A stretch of DNA of 64,000 nt, taken from positions 434,001 to 498,000 of the forward strand of contig JAQJVL010000155.1 of assembly GCA_035578905.1 (NCBI GenBank), read 5' to 3'. A model generated the notes under the pieces. The model searched no databases. It was not told the DNA's origin and saw only the letters and a list, made by a program, of their open reading frames with translations. Each line of letters begins with the position of its first letter. The first letter of the stretch is position 1. Positions 12,411-24,322 of the stretch are shown in pieces. A program made the position numbers and the translations under genes. Origin of the DNA: Stictocephala bisonia. Lineage: Eukaryota > Arthropoda > Insecta > Hemiptera > Membracidae.

Positions 12411-12742
12411 AACCTCTAACACCATATATACAGAGAGTAAACATGATGCAAGTAAGGTAAACACATTGATGGACATTCCTAAATATACAGCATTCATTAG
12501 GAACACTTTAGCAATATTTAGACACAAATTTAAGTAATTTAGATGATGAGGAAAACATGAGCTCATTAAATTTCGGATATAAACATGTGATAGTGAATTA
12601 ACAACACAAATGTAATTTGTGTTTTAAGGAGGATAAGAGGTAAACTACAATCACAGACTTTCCTGGTAGCCTTATTATCAACTGATATAAACTTAAGTTA
12701 AACACATATCCTATATCTACAATACACGATTGCTTGTTCACA

Positions 12743-13377
12743 TAGGTCAGACTGTATTACTACAAGCCACGAATAGCCATACTTTCTTTACAGCTCAGGC
12801 TTTACTACAAGCCACGATTGTCCACACTGCCTTTACAGCTCAGGCTTTACTACAAGCCACGAATACCCACACTGCCTTTACAGCTCAGGCTTTACTACAA
12901 GCGACGAATGTCCACATTGCCTTTACAGCTCAGGCTTTACTACAAGCCACGAATGTCCACATTGCCTTTACAGCTCAGGCTTTACAACAAGCCACGAATG
13001 TCCAAATTGCCTTTACAGCTCAGGCTTTACTACAAGGCACGAATGTCCACACTGCCTTTACAGCTCAGGCTTTAATACAAGCCATGAATGTCCACACTGT
13101 CTTTACACCTCAGGCTTTAATACAAGCCACGAATGCCCACACTGCCTTTACATCTCAGGCTTTACTACAAGCCACGAATGTCCACACTGCCTTTACAGCT
13201 CAGGCTTTAATACAAGCCACGAATGCCCACACTGCCTTTACAGCTCAGGCTTTAATACAAGCCACGAATGTCCACACTGCCTTTACAGCTCAGGCTTTAA
13301 TACAAGCCACGAATGGCCACACTGCCTTTACACCTCAGGCTTTAATACAAGCCACGAATGGTCACACTATCTTAACA
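12743..13377 (+). repeat. 45-bp minisatellite, about 14 units
   Basis: Tandem units begin with GCTCAGGCTTTACTACAAGC and contain CACGAATGTCCACACTGCC. For example, units start at 12793 and 12838, giving a 45-base period. Because 45 is a multiple of three, at least two frames remain open (15-residue repeats). There is no ATG start in the 217-codon frame, so this is a consequence of unit length and not evidence of a protein. Confidence 0.95.
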
Positions 13378-14040
13378 GCTTAGACTGAATATGCAGACCA
13401 CGAATACCCGCACTGTCTTTACAGCACCGACTGTATCTACAAACAACTAATGGCCACACTGTCTTTACTGCTGAGACTGAATATGCAGACCACGAATACC
13501 TGAAATGTCTTTACAGCTCAGACTGAATTTGCATACCACGAATACCTGCACTGTCTTTACAGCTGAGACTGAATATGCAGACCACGTATACCCACACTGT
13601 CTTTACAGCTCAGACTGTATCTACAAACGACGAATGGTCACACTGTCTTTAGAGCTGAGACTGAATATGCAGACCACGAATACCTGCGCTGTCTTTACAG
13701 CTCAGATTGAATATACAGACCACGAATACCTGCACTGTCTTTACAGCTCAGACTGAATATACAGACCACGAATACCCGCACTGTCTTTACAGCTCAGACT
13801 GAATATACAGACCACGAATATCCGCACTGTCTTTACAGCTCAGACTGAATATGCAGACCACGACTACCTGCACTGTCTTTACAGTTGAGACTGAATATGC
13901 AGACCACGAATACCCGCACTATCTTTACAGCTGAGACTGAATATGCAGACCACGAATACCTGCACTGTCTTTACAGCTCAGACTGTATCTACAAACAACG
14001 AATGTAAACAATCTTTACAACTGAGACTATACGTACAATT
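13378..14040 (+). repeat. 46-bp minisatellite, about 14 units, related to the 45-bp array
   Basis: Units begin with GCTCAGACTGAATATGCAGA and continue with CCACGAATACCTGCACTGTC. Starts at 13516 and 13562 give 46 bases. They align with the preceding 45-bp units (shared CACGAAT, CACTG, CTTTACAGCT), so this is one array with two subfamilies. The extra base breaks the reading frame in every unit. Confidence 0.95.
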
Positions 14041-14079
14041 CACTAAAATACCCAAACTGTCCTTACCGCTAGGAAGGTG

Positions 14080-15960
14080 ATGGGTAGTTGATTAGACTAT
14101 GGCCTCTTCTATCGTAATCACGTTTGTGACTACCTTTTTTGAGAGAACATTTGTTCCTGCAGTTCTAGACTACAGTTCGAGCAGACCCTATCTATGTTGA
14201 GTCACTATGTAGGTGTTTCCTGCTCTCGTACCATAATCACGTATGTGACTACCTTGTGTGAGAGCACATTTGTTCCGGCAGTTGTATACTGCTGAGTCAA
14301 TCGACCCATCCATGTTGAGTCACTAGGTAGGTGCTCCTTGCTCTCGTACCATAATCACGTATGCGACTACCTTGTGTGAGAGCACATTTGTTCCGGCAGT
14401 TGTACACTGCTGAGTCAACCGACCCATCCATGTTGAGTCACTAGGTAGGTGCTCCTTGCTCTCGTATAGTAATCACGTATGTGACTACCTTGTGTGAGAG
14501 TACATTTGTTCCGGCAGTTGTACACTGCTGAGTCAACCGACCCATCCATGTTGAGTCACTAGGTAGGTGCTCCTTGCTCTCGTATAGTAATCACGTATGT
14601 GACTACCTTGTGTGAGAGTACATTTGTTCCGGCAGTTGTATACTGCTGAGTCAACCGACCCATCCATGTTGAGTCACTAGGTAGGTGCTCCTTGCTCTCG
14701 TATCGTAATCACGTATGTGACTACCTTGTGTGAGAGCACATTTGTTCCGGCAGTTGTACACTGCTGAGTCAACCGACCCATCCATGTTGAGTCACTAGGT
14801 AGGTGCTCCTTGCTCTCGTATCGTAATCACGTATGTGACTACCTTGTGTGAGAGTACATTTGTTCCGGCAGTTGTATACTGCTGAGTCAACCGACCCATC
14901 CATGTTGAGTCACTAGGTAGGTGCTCTTTGCTCTCGTATCGTAATCACGTATGTGACTACCTTGTGTGAGAGTACATTTGTTCCGGCAGTTGTATACTGC
15001 TGAGTCAACCGACCCATCCATGTTGAGTCACTAGGTAGGTGCTCTTTCCTCTCGTATCGTAATCACGTATGTGACTACCTTGTGTGAGAGCACATTTGTT
15101 CCGGCAGTTGTACACTGCTGAGTCAACCGACCCATCCATGTTGAGTCACTAGGTAGGTGCTCTTTCCTCTCGTATCGTAATCACGTATGTGACTACCTTG
15201 TGTGAGATCACATTTGTTCCGGCAGTTGTATACTGCTGAGTCAACCGACCCATCCATGTTGAGTCACTAGGTAGGTGCTCCTTGCTCTCGTATCGTAATC
15301 ACGTATGTGACTACCTTGTGTGAGAGCACATTTGTTCCGGCAGTTGTACACTGCTGAGTCAACCGACCCATCCATGTTGAGTCACTAGGTAGGTGCTCTT
15401 TCCTCTCGTATCGTAATTACGTATGTGACTACCTTGTGTGAGAGCACATTTGTTCCGGCAGTTGTATACTGCTGAGTCAACCGACCCATCCATGTTGAGT
15501 CACTAGGTAGGTGCTCCTTGCTCTCGTATCGTAATCACGTATGTGACTACCTTGTGTGAGAGCACATTTGTTCCGGCAGTTGTATACTGCTGAGTCAACC
15601 GACCCATCCATGTTGAGTCACTAGGTAGGTGCTCCTTGCTCTCGTATCGTAATCACGTATGTGACTACCTTGTGTGAGAGCACATTTGTTCCGGCAGTTG
15701 TATACTGCTGAGTCAACTGACCCATCCATGTTGAGTCACTAGGTAGGTGCTCTTTGCTCTTGTATCGTAATCACGTATGTGACTACCTTGTGTGAGAGCA
15801 CATTTGTTCCGGCAGTTGTATACTGCTGAGTCAACCGACCCATCCATGTTGAGTCACTAGGTAGGTGCTCTTTGATCTTGTATCGTAATCACGTATGTGA
15901 CTACCTTATGTGAGAGCACATTTGTTCCGGCAGTTGTACACTGATGAGTCATCCGACCCA
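14080..15960. repeat. 118-bp satellite, about 16 units
   Basis: The anchor GAGTCACTAGGTAGGTGCT recurs at 14317, 14435, 14553 and onward with an exact 118-base period. Units differ at only a few positions (for example CACTGC/TATTGC and CTTGCTCT/TTTCCTCT), while the first and last units are more diverged. Each typical unit carries two TGAGTCA heptamers 23 bases apart and the near-palindrome TCACGTATGTGA. No spacers are present, so it is not a CRISPR array. There is no coding capacity. Confidence 0.97.
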
Positions 15961-17240
15961 AGCCTCTGAGGTTTGTCTGTATGACTTGCGGGACTTCATA
16001 TTTCTATGATTCATACTGCTCTATAGCACATCCATATTTACCAAACACTTAGAGAATAGTATAAAAAATTAGAACTCATGTTGAACATCTTGAAATCCTG
16101 TATATAAGTTGATAATAATTAAGACCAAAATATTGAATATTTAACTCTAAAATATACAAGTTTGTTTATTTTTGCGTATTGATAACTCTGATGTAAAGTT
16201 TGTAATGAATATGTTCTTTTGAGTAAAAAATGTATCGTTATGTTTTTGGTAAGTTTATCAAGGGCCATATCATATAAACACAGGACTGGATTTCTCAAAT
16301 GGAAGAGAATTTAATTTGTATACGAATAAGTTTTCGCCCAACTAACTTTTTTTAATTTTTTTTAATTTGAACTTATATTTGTCTGCACACGGTGATATAT
16401 ACAGTAAGAAAGTTGCACATTCGCCTAAAACCATGATTGAATTCCATTACATCATCATTGCATAGAATCTCTAGTGTGTCTGAATTGATAAAAATAAACA
16501 AAATTTGGATCATTTTGATGGAACATTAAGATTCAACTTCCCTAAAAGCTAATAAAACTAAAAAAACTATATGGACTTTATAATAGGCGTTCTTCTCCTC
16601 GATTGTTTCACCACAAGGTCATACATAATTTATGATGAATTTATTTTAGTAACGGAACCAGACATTAAACTAAAGTTTACGTGAACTTGTCTTAAATACT
16701 ATACCATATAGTATAGTATTTGGTACAGTATTTTACATTTTACATGATATGTTATTTATTGCATACATGATAAGTGCTGTTTACCATTCTATTATTTACT
16801 CAAGTAGTGTTGAGAGAGCAAACAATAATTCGTACATATCCGAATATAACAAAATTAATTCATAGAAATGTTTTCTTTACAAAATAGATGCTTAGCTAAA
16901 TAACTATTAGTCTCATTTTAAAGTTCATATTATACAAATTATTCTGGTCGGTTTTCACAAAGGAAAAAAGTCAAGCATAGTTCTTAAACTTAGATCAAAA
17001 TAACAACCCGTAAGGAAGTAGACGGAAGGTTTTACAATTATTTTGTCAGGAGTTTCAAATAAATTGCCCTTAGCTCACAGCAGCATGTGTTCTCTTTCAA
17101 AGTAAAATCAATCATCGGTTGTCACCACCATCCCTCTCCCTGTGGCCCTTCTAGCCGTCTACGTAATACAGCTAATAAAGTAGCTTTTCAACGTTAAAGG
17201 GTAAAAAAAAGAAAATATAAGCGACCTCTTTTCGCGTTTA
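15961..17240. other. Gene-free AT-rich stretch
   Basis: Nothing recognisable. A short near-palindrome around ACTATACCATATAGTATAGT lies at about 16698-16718. Confidence 0.5.
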
Positions 17241-17261
17241 GGTTACATTTGACGTAATACC

Positions 17262-18265
17262 ACTGTAGTGTATGGGTGTGTTGGTGGATCAATACACTGT
17301 ACGTGTATGGGTGTGGGTGAGAGGGTCGACACCACTGTATGTGTTTGGGTAGGTTGGTGGATCAATACACTGTACGTGTATGGGTGAGTGGGTGGATCAC
17401 AATACACTGTGCGTGTATGGGTGGGTGGGTGGGTCAATATCACTGTACGTGTATAGGTGGGTGGGTGGATCAATACCACTGTATGTGTATGGGTGGGTGG
17501 GTCAATACCACTGTATGTGTATTGGTGTGTGAGAGGGTCGACACCACTTTATTATGTATAGGGGGGTCAATACCACTTTACTTGTATGGGTAGGTGGGCT
17601 GGTTAATATCACTGTATGTGTATAGGTGGGTGGGTGGATAAATACCACTGTATGTGTATGGGTTGGTGGGTGGGTCAATACCACTGTACGTGTATGGGTA
17701 GGTGGGTGGGTCAATACACTGTACGTGCATGGGTGGGTGGGTGGATCAAACCACTGTATGTGTATGGGTATGTGGGTGGGTCAATACCATTGTACGTGTA
17801 TGGGAGGGTGGGAGGGTAAATACAACTGTAGTGTATGGGTGTGTGGGAGGGTCAATACCACTGTACATGTATGGGTGGGTGGGTGGATCAATACCACTCT
17901 ATGTGTATGGGAGGGTGAGAGGGTCGACACCAGTGTATATGTATGGGGGGTCAATATCACTTTACTTGTATGGGTAGGTGGGCTAGTTAATATCACTGTA
18001 TGTGTATGGGTGGGTGGGTGGATAAACACCACTGTATGTGTATTGGTGGGTGAGAGGATCGGCACCACTTTATTATGTATAGGGGGGTCAATACCACTTT
18101 ACTTGTATGGGTAGGTGGGCTGGTTAATATCACTGTATGTATATGGGTGTGTGGGTGGGTTAATATCACTGTATATGTATGGGTATGTGGGTGGGTCAAT
18201 ACCACTGAATGTGTATGGAATGGTGGGAAGGTAAATACCATAGTCCTCGTATGGGTGGTCGTATG
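17262..18265 (+). repeat. G-rich minisatellite (~36 bp unit), main array
   Basis: About 27 units of the type CAATACCACTGTATGTGTAT followed by GGGTGGGTGGGTGGAT. Length varies from about 33 to 40 bases. Variants include TTAATATCACTG and GTCGACACCAC. Multiple open frames on both strands are products of the repeat. One unit has an uninterrupted GGGTGGGTGGGTGGG (17419-17433). The same unit is found at six other loci in this window. Confidence 0.95.
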
Positions 18266-18905
18266 GATCATTTTATATTTAAAATGTAAACAAAATTAGA
18301 AATTCTTACAAAATTACAAAAACATTATGACGCTAAAACGTCTATGCGTGCCCAACAATTAAGAAAAAGTTCCTCATTTTCATTTTACATAGTAGAAAAT
18401 TGAAATAATATAAGAGTGAACTAATTGTCATTACGACCAAGGCAATTTTCAGAGTTGTTTGATTGCAGTGTACAGTACCACATCACAAGAATTTATGGTG
18501 AACAATTGAATAAATATAATAGATGAGTACAAATCTCCTGTCATATTAACATTTAGTAACATAATTGAAGTTACAACTGATTTTGTGGCAGAAAACTGAT
18601 GTTGTTTTATAGAGTAAATTTTCTTATTTAACTTTAAATATTGTGTTTATCTCTACTAGCATATTTCACACTTCCCTATCATATGTAATATAGGTAAACA
18701 CTTGATATTTGGAAATTTCCTTTCATAGAATCTCCAAATGGTTTCACTAACGGTAGTTTTGACTAAACAAAACTGATAAGACCATTTTGAAGACATTCGT
18801 TCGGGTGACATTTTTACTGAAGAAGGAAAATCAACCATTAATTCCAGTTTAATGCATGTAAAAAAACTAATCCAGTAATAAATTCTGAAGCATATTGAGT
18901 GCAGC
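18266..18905. other. Gene-free AT-rich stretch
   Basis: No gene or repeat seen. The minus-strand open frame at 18656-18907 has no recognisable motif and runs into the adjacent repeat. Confidence 0.45.
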
Positions 18906-19680
18906 AAGTAGTGTCAACGGTAATGTATGCGGTTTGCCATGAGACCCGCCATATATTAGCATGACAAGAGCCCCCGCGTCTAGTCTACGACCTTTGCCCC
19001 TTTCTCGCTCTCTATATTTGCTTCAACGTCTGTGCCGACTTAGTACATCCTCGTGCGTCATTACAAGAGGTAGAATAATGCATGCAACTTGCCATGATAC
19101 ACACTATATATTAGCATGATACACACCATGCAAAAGCCCCGGCATCTAGTCTGCGACCTTTGCCCCTCTCTCGTTCTCTATATTTGCTTCACCGTTGTGC
19201 CAACTTTGTACATCATCGTGTGTCATCATAATAGGTAGTGTAAAGCATGCAGTTTGTCATGAAACCCACCATATATTAGCATGACACGAACCCCTACGTC
19301 TAGTCTGCGACCTTTGCCTCTCTCTCGTTCTATATTTGCTTCACCGTTGTGCCAACTTTGTACATCATCGTGTGTCATCATAATAGGTAGTGTAAAGCAA
19401 GCAGTTTGTCATGAGACCCGCCATATATTAGCATGACACGAGCCCCTTCGTCTAGTATGCAACCTTTGCCGCTCTCTCGTTCTCTATATTTGCTTCACCG
19501 TTGTGCCAACTTTGTACATCATCGTGTGTCATCATAAGAGGTAGTGTAAAGCATGCAGTTTGCCATGAGACCCGTCATATATTAGCATGACACGAACCCC
19601 TACGTCTAGTCAGCGACCTTTGCCCCTCTCTCACAGTTCATATTTGCCCCTTCGTCTTTGCCGACCGTCTACATCACCTT
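18906..19680. repeat. ~154-bp tandem repeat, 5 units
   Basis: The word ATATATTAGCATGA recurs at 18951, 19106, 19271, 19423 and 19577. Each unit also carries GTCTAGTCTGCGACCTTTGC, a TCTCTCGTTCT pyrimidine run and a TACATCATCGTGTGTCATCA block. The second unit has a small internal duplication (ACACACTATA and ACACACCATG). Outer units are more diverged. No coding capacity is seen. Confidence 0.92.
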
Positions 19681-20270
19681 TGTCTACTAAATAATTCCCT
19701 GAGACATATTTTTTAATCACTCTTTTTGTTTATTTTTTTAAATAACATATGAAATTATATCATTAGATAATTGAATATAACAAATTAATCAAGGTATAAA
19801 CTTAAAATATTAAGGGATTATAGACAATTGTGTTATCTTTTTAAAAGTTTCAAATTGTACATTCATAAATAAATCTGTATTCCTTTTTTGAATTCAACGT
19901 TGGCCTTATGGAGGGCAAAACCAATATGGTGGCAAGTGAAGCAGGCTCTTCAAGACTTGAACTGGTTTGTTGAACATGAATGACCCTAATGTTATAATTT
20001 ATAGTAAAATTTATGAAATAGTTCCAGCTACGTAAGTAGTAGTATGTTTTACACATCTTAAATATTTACTTATTATTTAGGGGTAGTATCGGTTACGTTT
20101 ATGTGAAACAAAATTCAGTTTTCATGGCTTATAATATTTAATTAAGATGAACAGTTGCTTAAACTTGCATAATTGAGTTAAAACGGGCTCGATAGGATCG
20201 AAGTTTGATGGAATTTTAGTGGTTGAAGCTTTAAGATAAACACTATCTCTCAACTTAACTCAGTAAGCAC
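19681..20270. other. Gene-free stretch
   Basis: Nothing recognisable; AT-rich single-copy-looking sequence. Confidence 0.4.
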
Positions 20271-20271
20271 G

Positions 20272-20440
20272 AGGAAGTAGTCAACATTATTGAAGCACTC
20301 TACTGTAAAGGTAATGATGCGTGCTTTCCCAAACTGCTTGCACCAGGTTGGCCCCAACGAGCAAAGCTACCGTCGAATACTGCCATAACATTACCTTTAG
20401 AGGAATTTCCAAAACGTGGCTGGATGTAATAGCTCAATCC
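20272..20440 (+). mobile_element. Interspersed repeat family F, copy 1
   Basis: Nearly identical to 34745-34925: both contain GGTAATGATGCGTGCTTTCC, GGTTGGCCCCAACGAGCAAA and CATTACCTTTAGAGGAATTT. TAAAGGTAATG near the left end is inverted as CATTACCTTTA near the right, so the unit could fold back on itself. It ends in a C-run. No protein is supported. Confidence 0.7.
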
Positions 20441-20551
20441 CCCCCCCCCTCTTCCCCCATATAGGGGCTATGTGACTAGCACTACCCTTCTCCACCACTC
20501 TATTACATAAAGAGTACATATCTGAGCTGGGTTAATGTATCTTGATACATA

Positions 20552-21004
20552 AAGGGTGGAAAAAATATGGAAACGCTTTTACAAAAACGTTATTTTTTCC
20601 ATAGATAGTTTAGTTTTGTTGAGTAATTGTGTTCCGTAAAGTATAATTTTCGATCAGAATAATTAACTTGAAACCGTTAAATAGAGGAGAAGTAATATTG
20701 TTCAAATTAGTTACTTTGAAATTCAAATGACCGCTACTCTGGAAAGTATAAACCTTTCGAAGTCCGGTTTGCGGCAATTAATTTCTATTAAATATACCTT
20801 TTGTTTTATACCAAACTCGACCTAGGCTTAAATTGAAGATTTTCGTTCAACCACTCGTTGGCCGTTCCCCTGAAAGAATGAAATGTCACCAATGGTATCA
20901 AAAATTGTGTCCTTTGTAACCATCATCATGTATAGCATTTCACTTTTACAAATGAAGTTATACAACAGTTAGTTGTGAAAGTGTTTCCATATTTTTCCAC
21001 CCTG
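20552..21004. mobile_element. Tc1/mariner-type MITE, 453 bp, TA flanks
   Basis: The left end AAGGGTGGAAAAAATATGG and the reverse complement of the right end CAGGGTGGAAAAATATGG match. The similarity continues through AAACGCTTTTACAA versus AAACACTTTCACAA. TA lies at 20550-20551 and 21005-21006. There is no transposase inside, so it is non-autonomous. CAGGGTG termini with a TA duplication are typical of the mariner superfamily. Confidence 0.85.
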
Positions 21005-21007
21005 TAT

Positions 21008-21470
21008 AAAATCCAAAAACAAAAAACTCACTCACGAAGTCTACGGGACCACTCAACATATTTTAATGAAATATGGAGGGAAGTTAGCTTGTTATCTTTT
21101 GTACCATAGAAACCTACTATTAAAAGAGGACTTTTTGAAATTAAATTCCTAAAGAGTAGAAACAGCCCACCAACGTGTCCTTTTTCCAAAACAGCTTATA
21201 AAAAAATATAAATATGACACAAAAACTTGACTAATTTGGTTTTCATTGTGAAATGTTTAAGGTTTTTATAACTGACAAAATTACATTACTTAGCATCCTC
21301 TAAAGTAGACTCGTAGGATTTTCTAGACTATAAAACTTTGATATATAGGAAAGCTGCTGTAGACTGAGCTTTTATATTGATGTGATTATTTACAGAGAAC
21401 CACGGAGAAAAGGGCAAGCAAGTTAAGAGAACCTCCCATTACCGAAGCAGGGGCTGTTGGCTGTTATAAG
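21008..21470 (+). mobile_element. Interspersed repeat family D, copy 2
   Basis: Starts immediately after the MITE above and is collinear with 9640-10095. It continues past GGCAAGCAAG to GAAGCAGGGGC, a phrase resembling the ...GAAGCCGGGGC near many Helitron ends. No coding capacity is seen. Confidence 0.6.
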
Positions 21471-24018
21471 TCTCGAGGATGAAATCACAGAATAACAAAA
21501 AGCACATTATAATGACCGTGATGAAACAGTTGTGGTATACTACGGACACAAGTAATGGTGATTGAAAAGACCGAATGACCGATGGAGTCCCATTATATGA
21601 TGGTTATTGTAAGGTGATTCGTTGAGGCCCTAAGCTCGTTTTATAAGGCACTAAACACGAAACCAATCCGTTTGGGGCCTGAAGGTCACAGACGCCGTAC
21701 TTGCCCACTCAGGCCCTTCGGCCTTCACCTTCTTCGTCCACTTCATCCACTTCTTCATTTTTGTTGTTTTCATGTTCTATTCTTGACAGTAATAATGAAC
21801 TATTATTTTCTTCATAATTGTATTATATGAATGCAACTTTATATATTGTTATGCTTATATTACATGTTTACAGAATTTTATTTCTTCGGTGCAGATCTTA
21901 ACTAACACAACACCCATAAAAAATAGTCAATCTACCTATAAACTATTTTCCTACGTTTATTCATTAATTTTCATAAATATATATATATATATATATATTT
22001 TTTTTACAAAGGCTGTTTTACAATAATTTGTTAAATAAGAGTTACACATGAACTATATTTTTGTATTTCATGTAGAATTTAAAAAAAGTAAAAAGTCATC
22101 ATATTTACTTCATTACTGGTTGAAACCTTGTGTAAGCTTATTCCTGAGTTTACCTAAACCTAATTTGAGAATGTAGAGAAGCACTTTACCGAGAACGGTG
22201 TTCGTATTTTCTTTAGTCACAAGAAATTGTGTTGGTAACTTTTTATACGTATTCAAAACTATGTCAACTTTACCACTTATCTGTCAAAAAGTTAATGAAA
22301 AACTAGATGTAGAGTAAAATAAAAAAATCACTTATATTTTTAACTAAACAGACCCATATTCACCTCTGATATTAATATTCGTATTAAAAATATTCTAAAT
22401 AAAAGCTTTGATATTTTCTATACTACTGTTAACTAGATGTTTGTAAATAGTATAACAACAACTGTATGACAAAACTGTTAACGACAGTTATATTATTTTA
22501 TAATGTAAAAATGGCTGTTAACAATAATTATTGTTTCCATAAAGTTTAATTACGAAGCATTTACGTGCTAAAAGTGTTAAGATTATGAAGAATAGCTAGA
22601 TGTTGATTTATAATTATATCTTTAAATGTTATTTTACCCGCCTTTATTTCTTAAAAGTGGAAAACTATGGACCAATTTAGTCGTCTCATTTACTGATAAC
22701 CTTTTCAATTCATATATAAAAACTGGTGTTTTCTATTATCTAATAAAATGGGTAGTTTAAAACAAATTTAAAGAGGTACATTATGGTTCGATAAATAAAC
22801 CATAAGGCTCTGTATTTTAAAATGCATTGTCAATAGTAACACGAAATTAAAAGGTTAATTTTTAAACATTGGTTATTTTATTAAAGGTTTATTAAATATC
22901 TATACGATTACCTCATCAAAACCAATGAATTTGGTCAAAAAAAAATCATTCGCTACTAAAAAAAAATAAATGTTCATTCTTATTTGTTGAAATGGTTGGT
23001 CCGAGGTAGTTGGCTTATTATGACCTTATTAAAGAAGTTTTTCTACACCAATGAATTTTTTACTTTTATATTTAGATGTAGTTATGGGGTATCAGTCCAT
23101 CAAATTTAAGTTGCTAAATTTAGTTTACCAATTTAAATTTGAATGTATATGTTATGAATTTAAATACAAACTAATCCAAAGTAATTAATTACTTTAGTGT
23201 ACAATAGGAATTGCCATTATATTATTATAATAAACAATAAGAATAAGTATAGTGTATTATTTGGTTTGAATTGCCAGAAAGCTTCAGTAGTCTATTTGTA
23301 AATGTAAACATGTAACTGAACTTTAATATCCAATCCTTCACGACACGAGTTAACTGCGTCGTGTTTCAAAACCTAGGCGAGGAAAAGGACTGCTGTATTA
23401 CGCAGCCGCCATACGACGGCGCAGCATGGTGCGAATCGAATGTCACCATATTGTTGTATAACAGTGACAGCTGTGTAACTGTTATGTAAAATGATCATGT
23501 GACTGTGTGTCACGACATTTAGATGGGTAATGGTGGCTCGACTGAATGCAAACTGTCAGATACACCATCTCGGTCTGTCGAGCAGAAGAAGATGAAGGTC
23601 GACCGTATTGTAAGGTGGGAGAGAAAGGCGACACAAAAGGATCACAGTGCGAATTGAAGGAACTTTTACCTCTCCACAAATGTCAGCATTGTACATCAAG
23701 CCTGGCGATACTATTTGTTAGACTCAGGCTGGGTAATATTGGTAAAAGTATAAGTGTTCTTTAATGTTTGTGAGTAACGTGTTATTTCATTTTAATCTTG
23801 TCGTATCTAACGTACCTGTAACAAGCATACCTTTCTTCGAGCAATATTACTGAAGAAAATGATTACCTCTGTATATGGTTAAAACATCTGCGACTATACG
23901 ATGTTCAAGAAGCAAAACATAGATTCATGATTTGTAAACTTATTAAAAAAAACAACGTACGAAAAAAGATAAATTTATTGCAAATTTATTTGTAGGAAGT
24001 TGTGATTTAGCAATACGT
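21471..24018. other. Gene-free AT-rich stretch
   Basis: It contains an (AT)n microsatellite at 21977-21998. The stretch 23330-23760 is less AT-rich, with open frames on both strands (23482-23679 and 23546-23764), but neither has a recognisable domain. The rest shows nothing. Confidence 0.45.
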
Positions 24019-24094
24019 TTTATAGAAATAATACTGGTTTAGATTACCTTTTTCTTTCGTAAACAGTTCTTCAATTACATTACTGCTATGTACA

Positions 24095-24132
24095 TTTCAA
24101 AGTATGTACATTCATGTTCACTTCATCATCAG
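24095..24132 (-). ncRNA. Hammerhead-like core, left arm (candidate)
   Basis: On the minus strand CTGATGA (24132-24126) is followed by GAAGT, a longer loop, ACTTT and GAAA (24098-24095). Relative to the right arm the closing stem pair is changed from C-G to T-A on both sides, so pairing is kept. Confidence 0.3.
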
Positions 24133-24200
24133 GCTTCCAAATACACCACTGTTTAAAACATTAAACACTAAACGTTTTAAACAGTGACTTTTTTGGAAGC

Positions 24201-24229
24201 CTGATGATGAAGCTTTATATGCTTTGAAA
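24201..24229 (+). ncRNA. Hammerhead-like core, right arm (candidate)
   Basis: CTGATGA (24201-24207) is followed by a GAAGC/GCTTT stem with a 7-base loop (24209-24225) and GAAA (24226-24229). This is the arrangement of CUGAUGA, stem II and GAAA in a hammerhead. A convincing stem I pairing across the core is not visible, although TACAT...ATGTA could form a stem III-like hairpin just downstream. Activity is not claimed. Confidence 0.3.
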
Positions 24230-24322
24230 TGTACATAGCAGTAATGTAATTGAAGAATTGTTTCGACCAGAAATAATACTGGTTTAGAAATAATAATCTA
24301 AACCAGTATTGTTTCTATAATA

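Larger units (their letters stand above)
24019..24322. mobile_element. Fold-back element (~300 bp palindrome) with hammerhead-like cores
   Basis: The outer arms are TTATAGAAATAATACTGG (from about 24020) and its inverse ending near 24320. The inner arms run from about 24068 to 24150 and from about 24168 to 24250, with AAGCCTGATGATGAAG and GAAATGTACATAGCAG in both. The unpaired centre is only about 20-25 bases. Each arm, read outward from the centre, shows CTGATGA, a short hairpin, then GAAA: 24201-24229 on plus and 24132-24095 on minus. No protein is present. It may be a MITE or a tail-to-tail dimer of a retroelement 3' end. Confidence 0.75.

Noticed and set aside
12730..13383. 217-codon frame of 15-residue repeats
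   Set aside because: It follows from a 45-base tandem unit, a second frame is equally open, and there is no ATG start.
14080..15960. CRISPR array
   Set aside because: The whole 118-bp unit repeats without unique spacers, and the sequence is eukaryotic.
17243..18299. Many overlapping Trp/Gly/Val-rich or Thr/His/Pro-rich frames
   Set aside because: All are translations of the G-rich minisatellite on both strands.
24201..24229. Calling an active hammerhead ribozyme
   Set aside because: The core and stem II are present, but a closing stem I was not found by eye, so it is listed only as a candidate.
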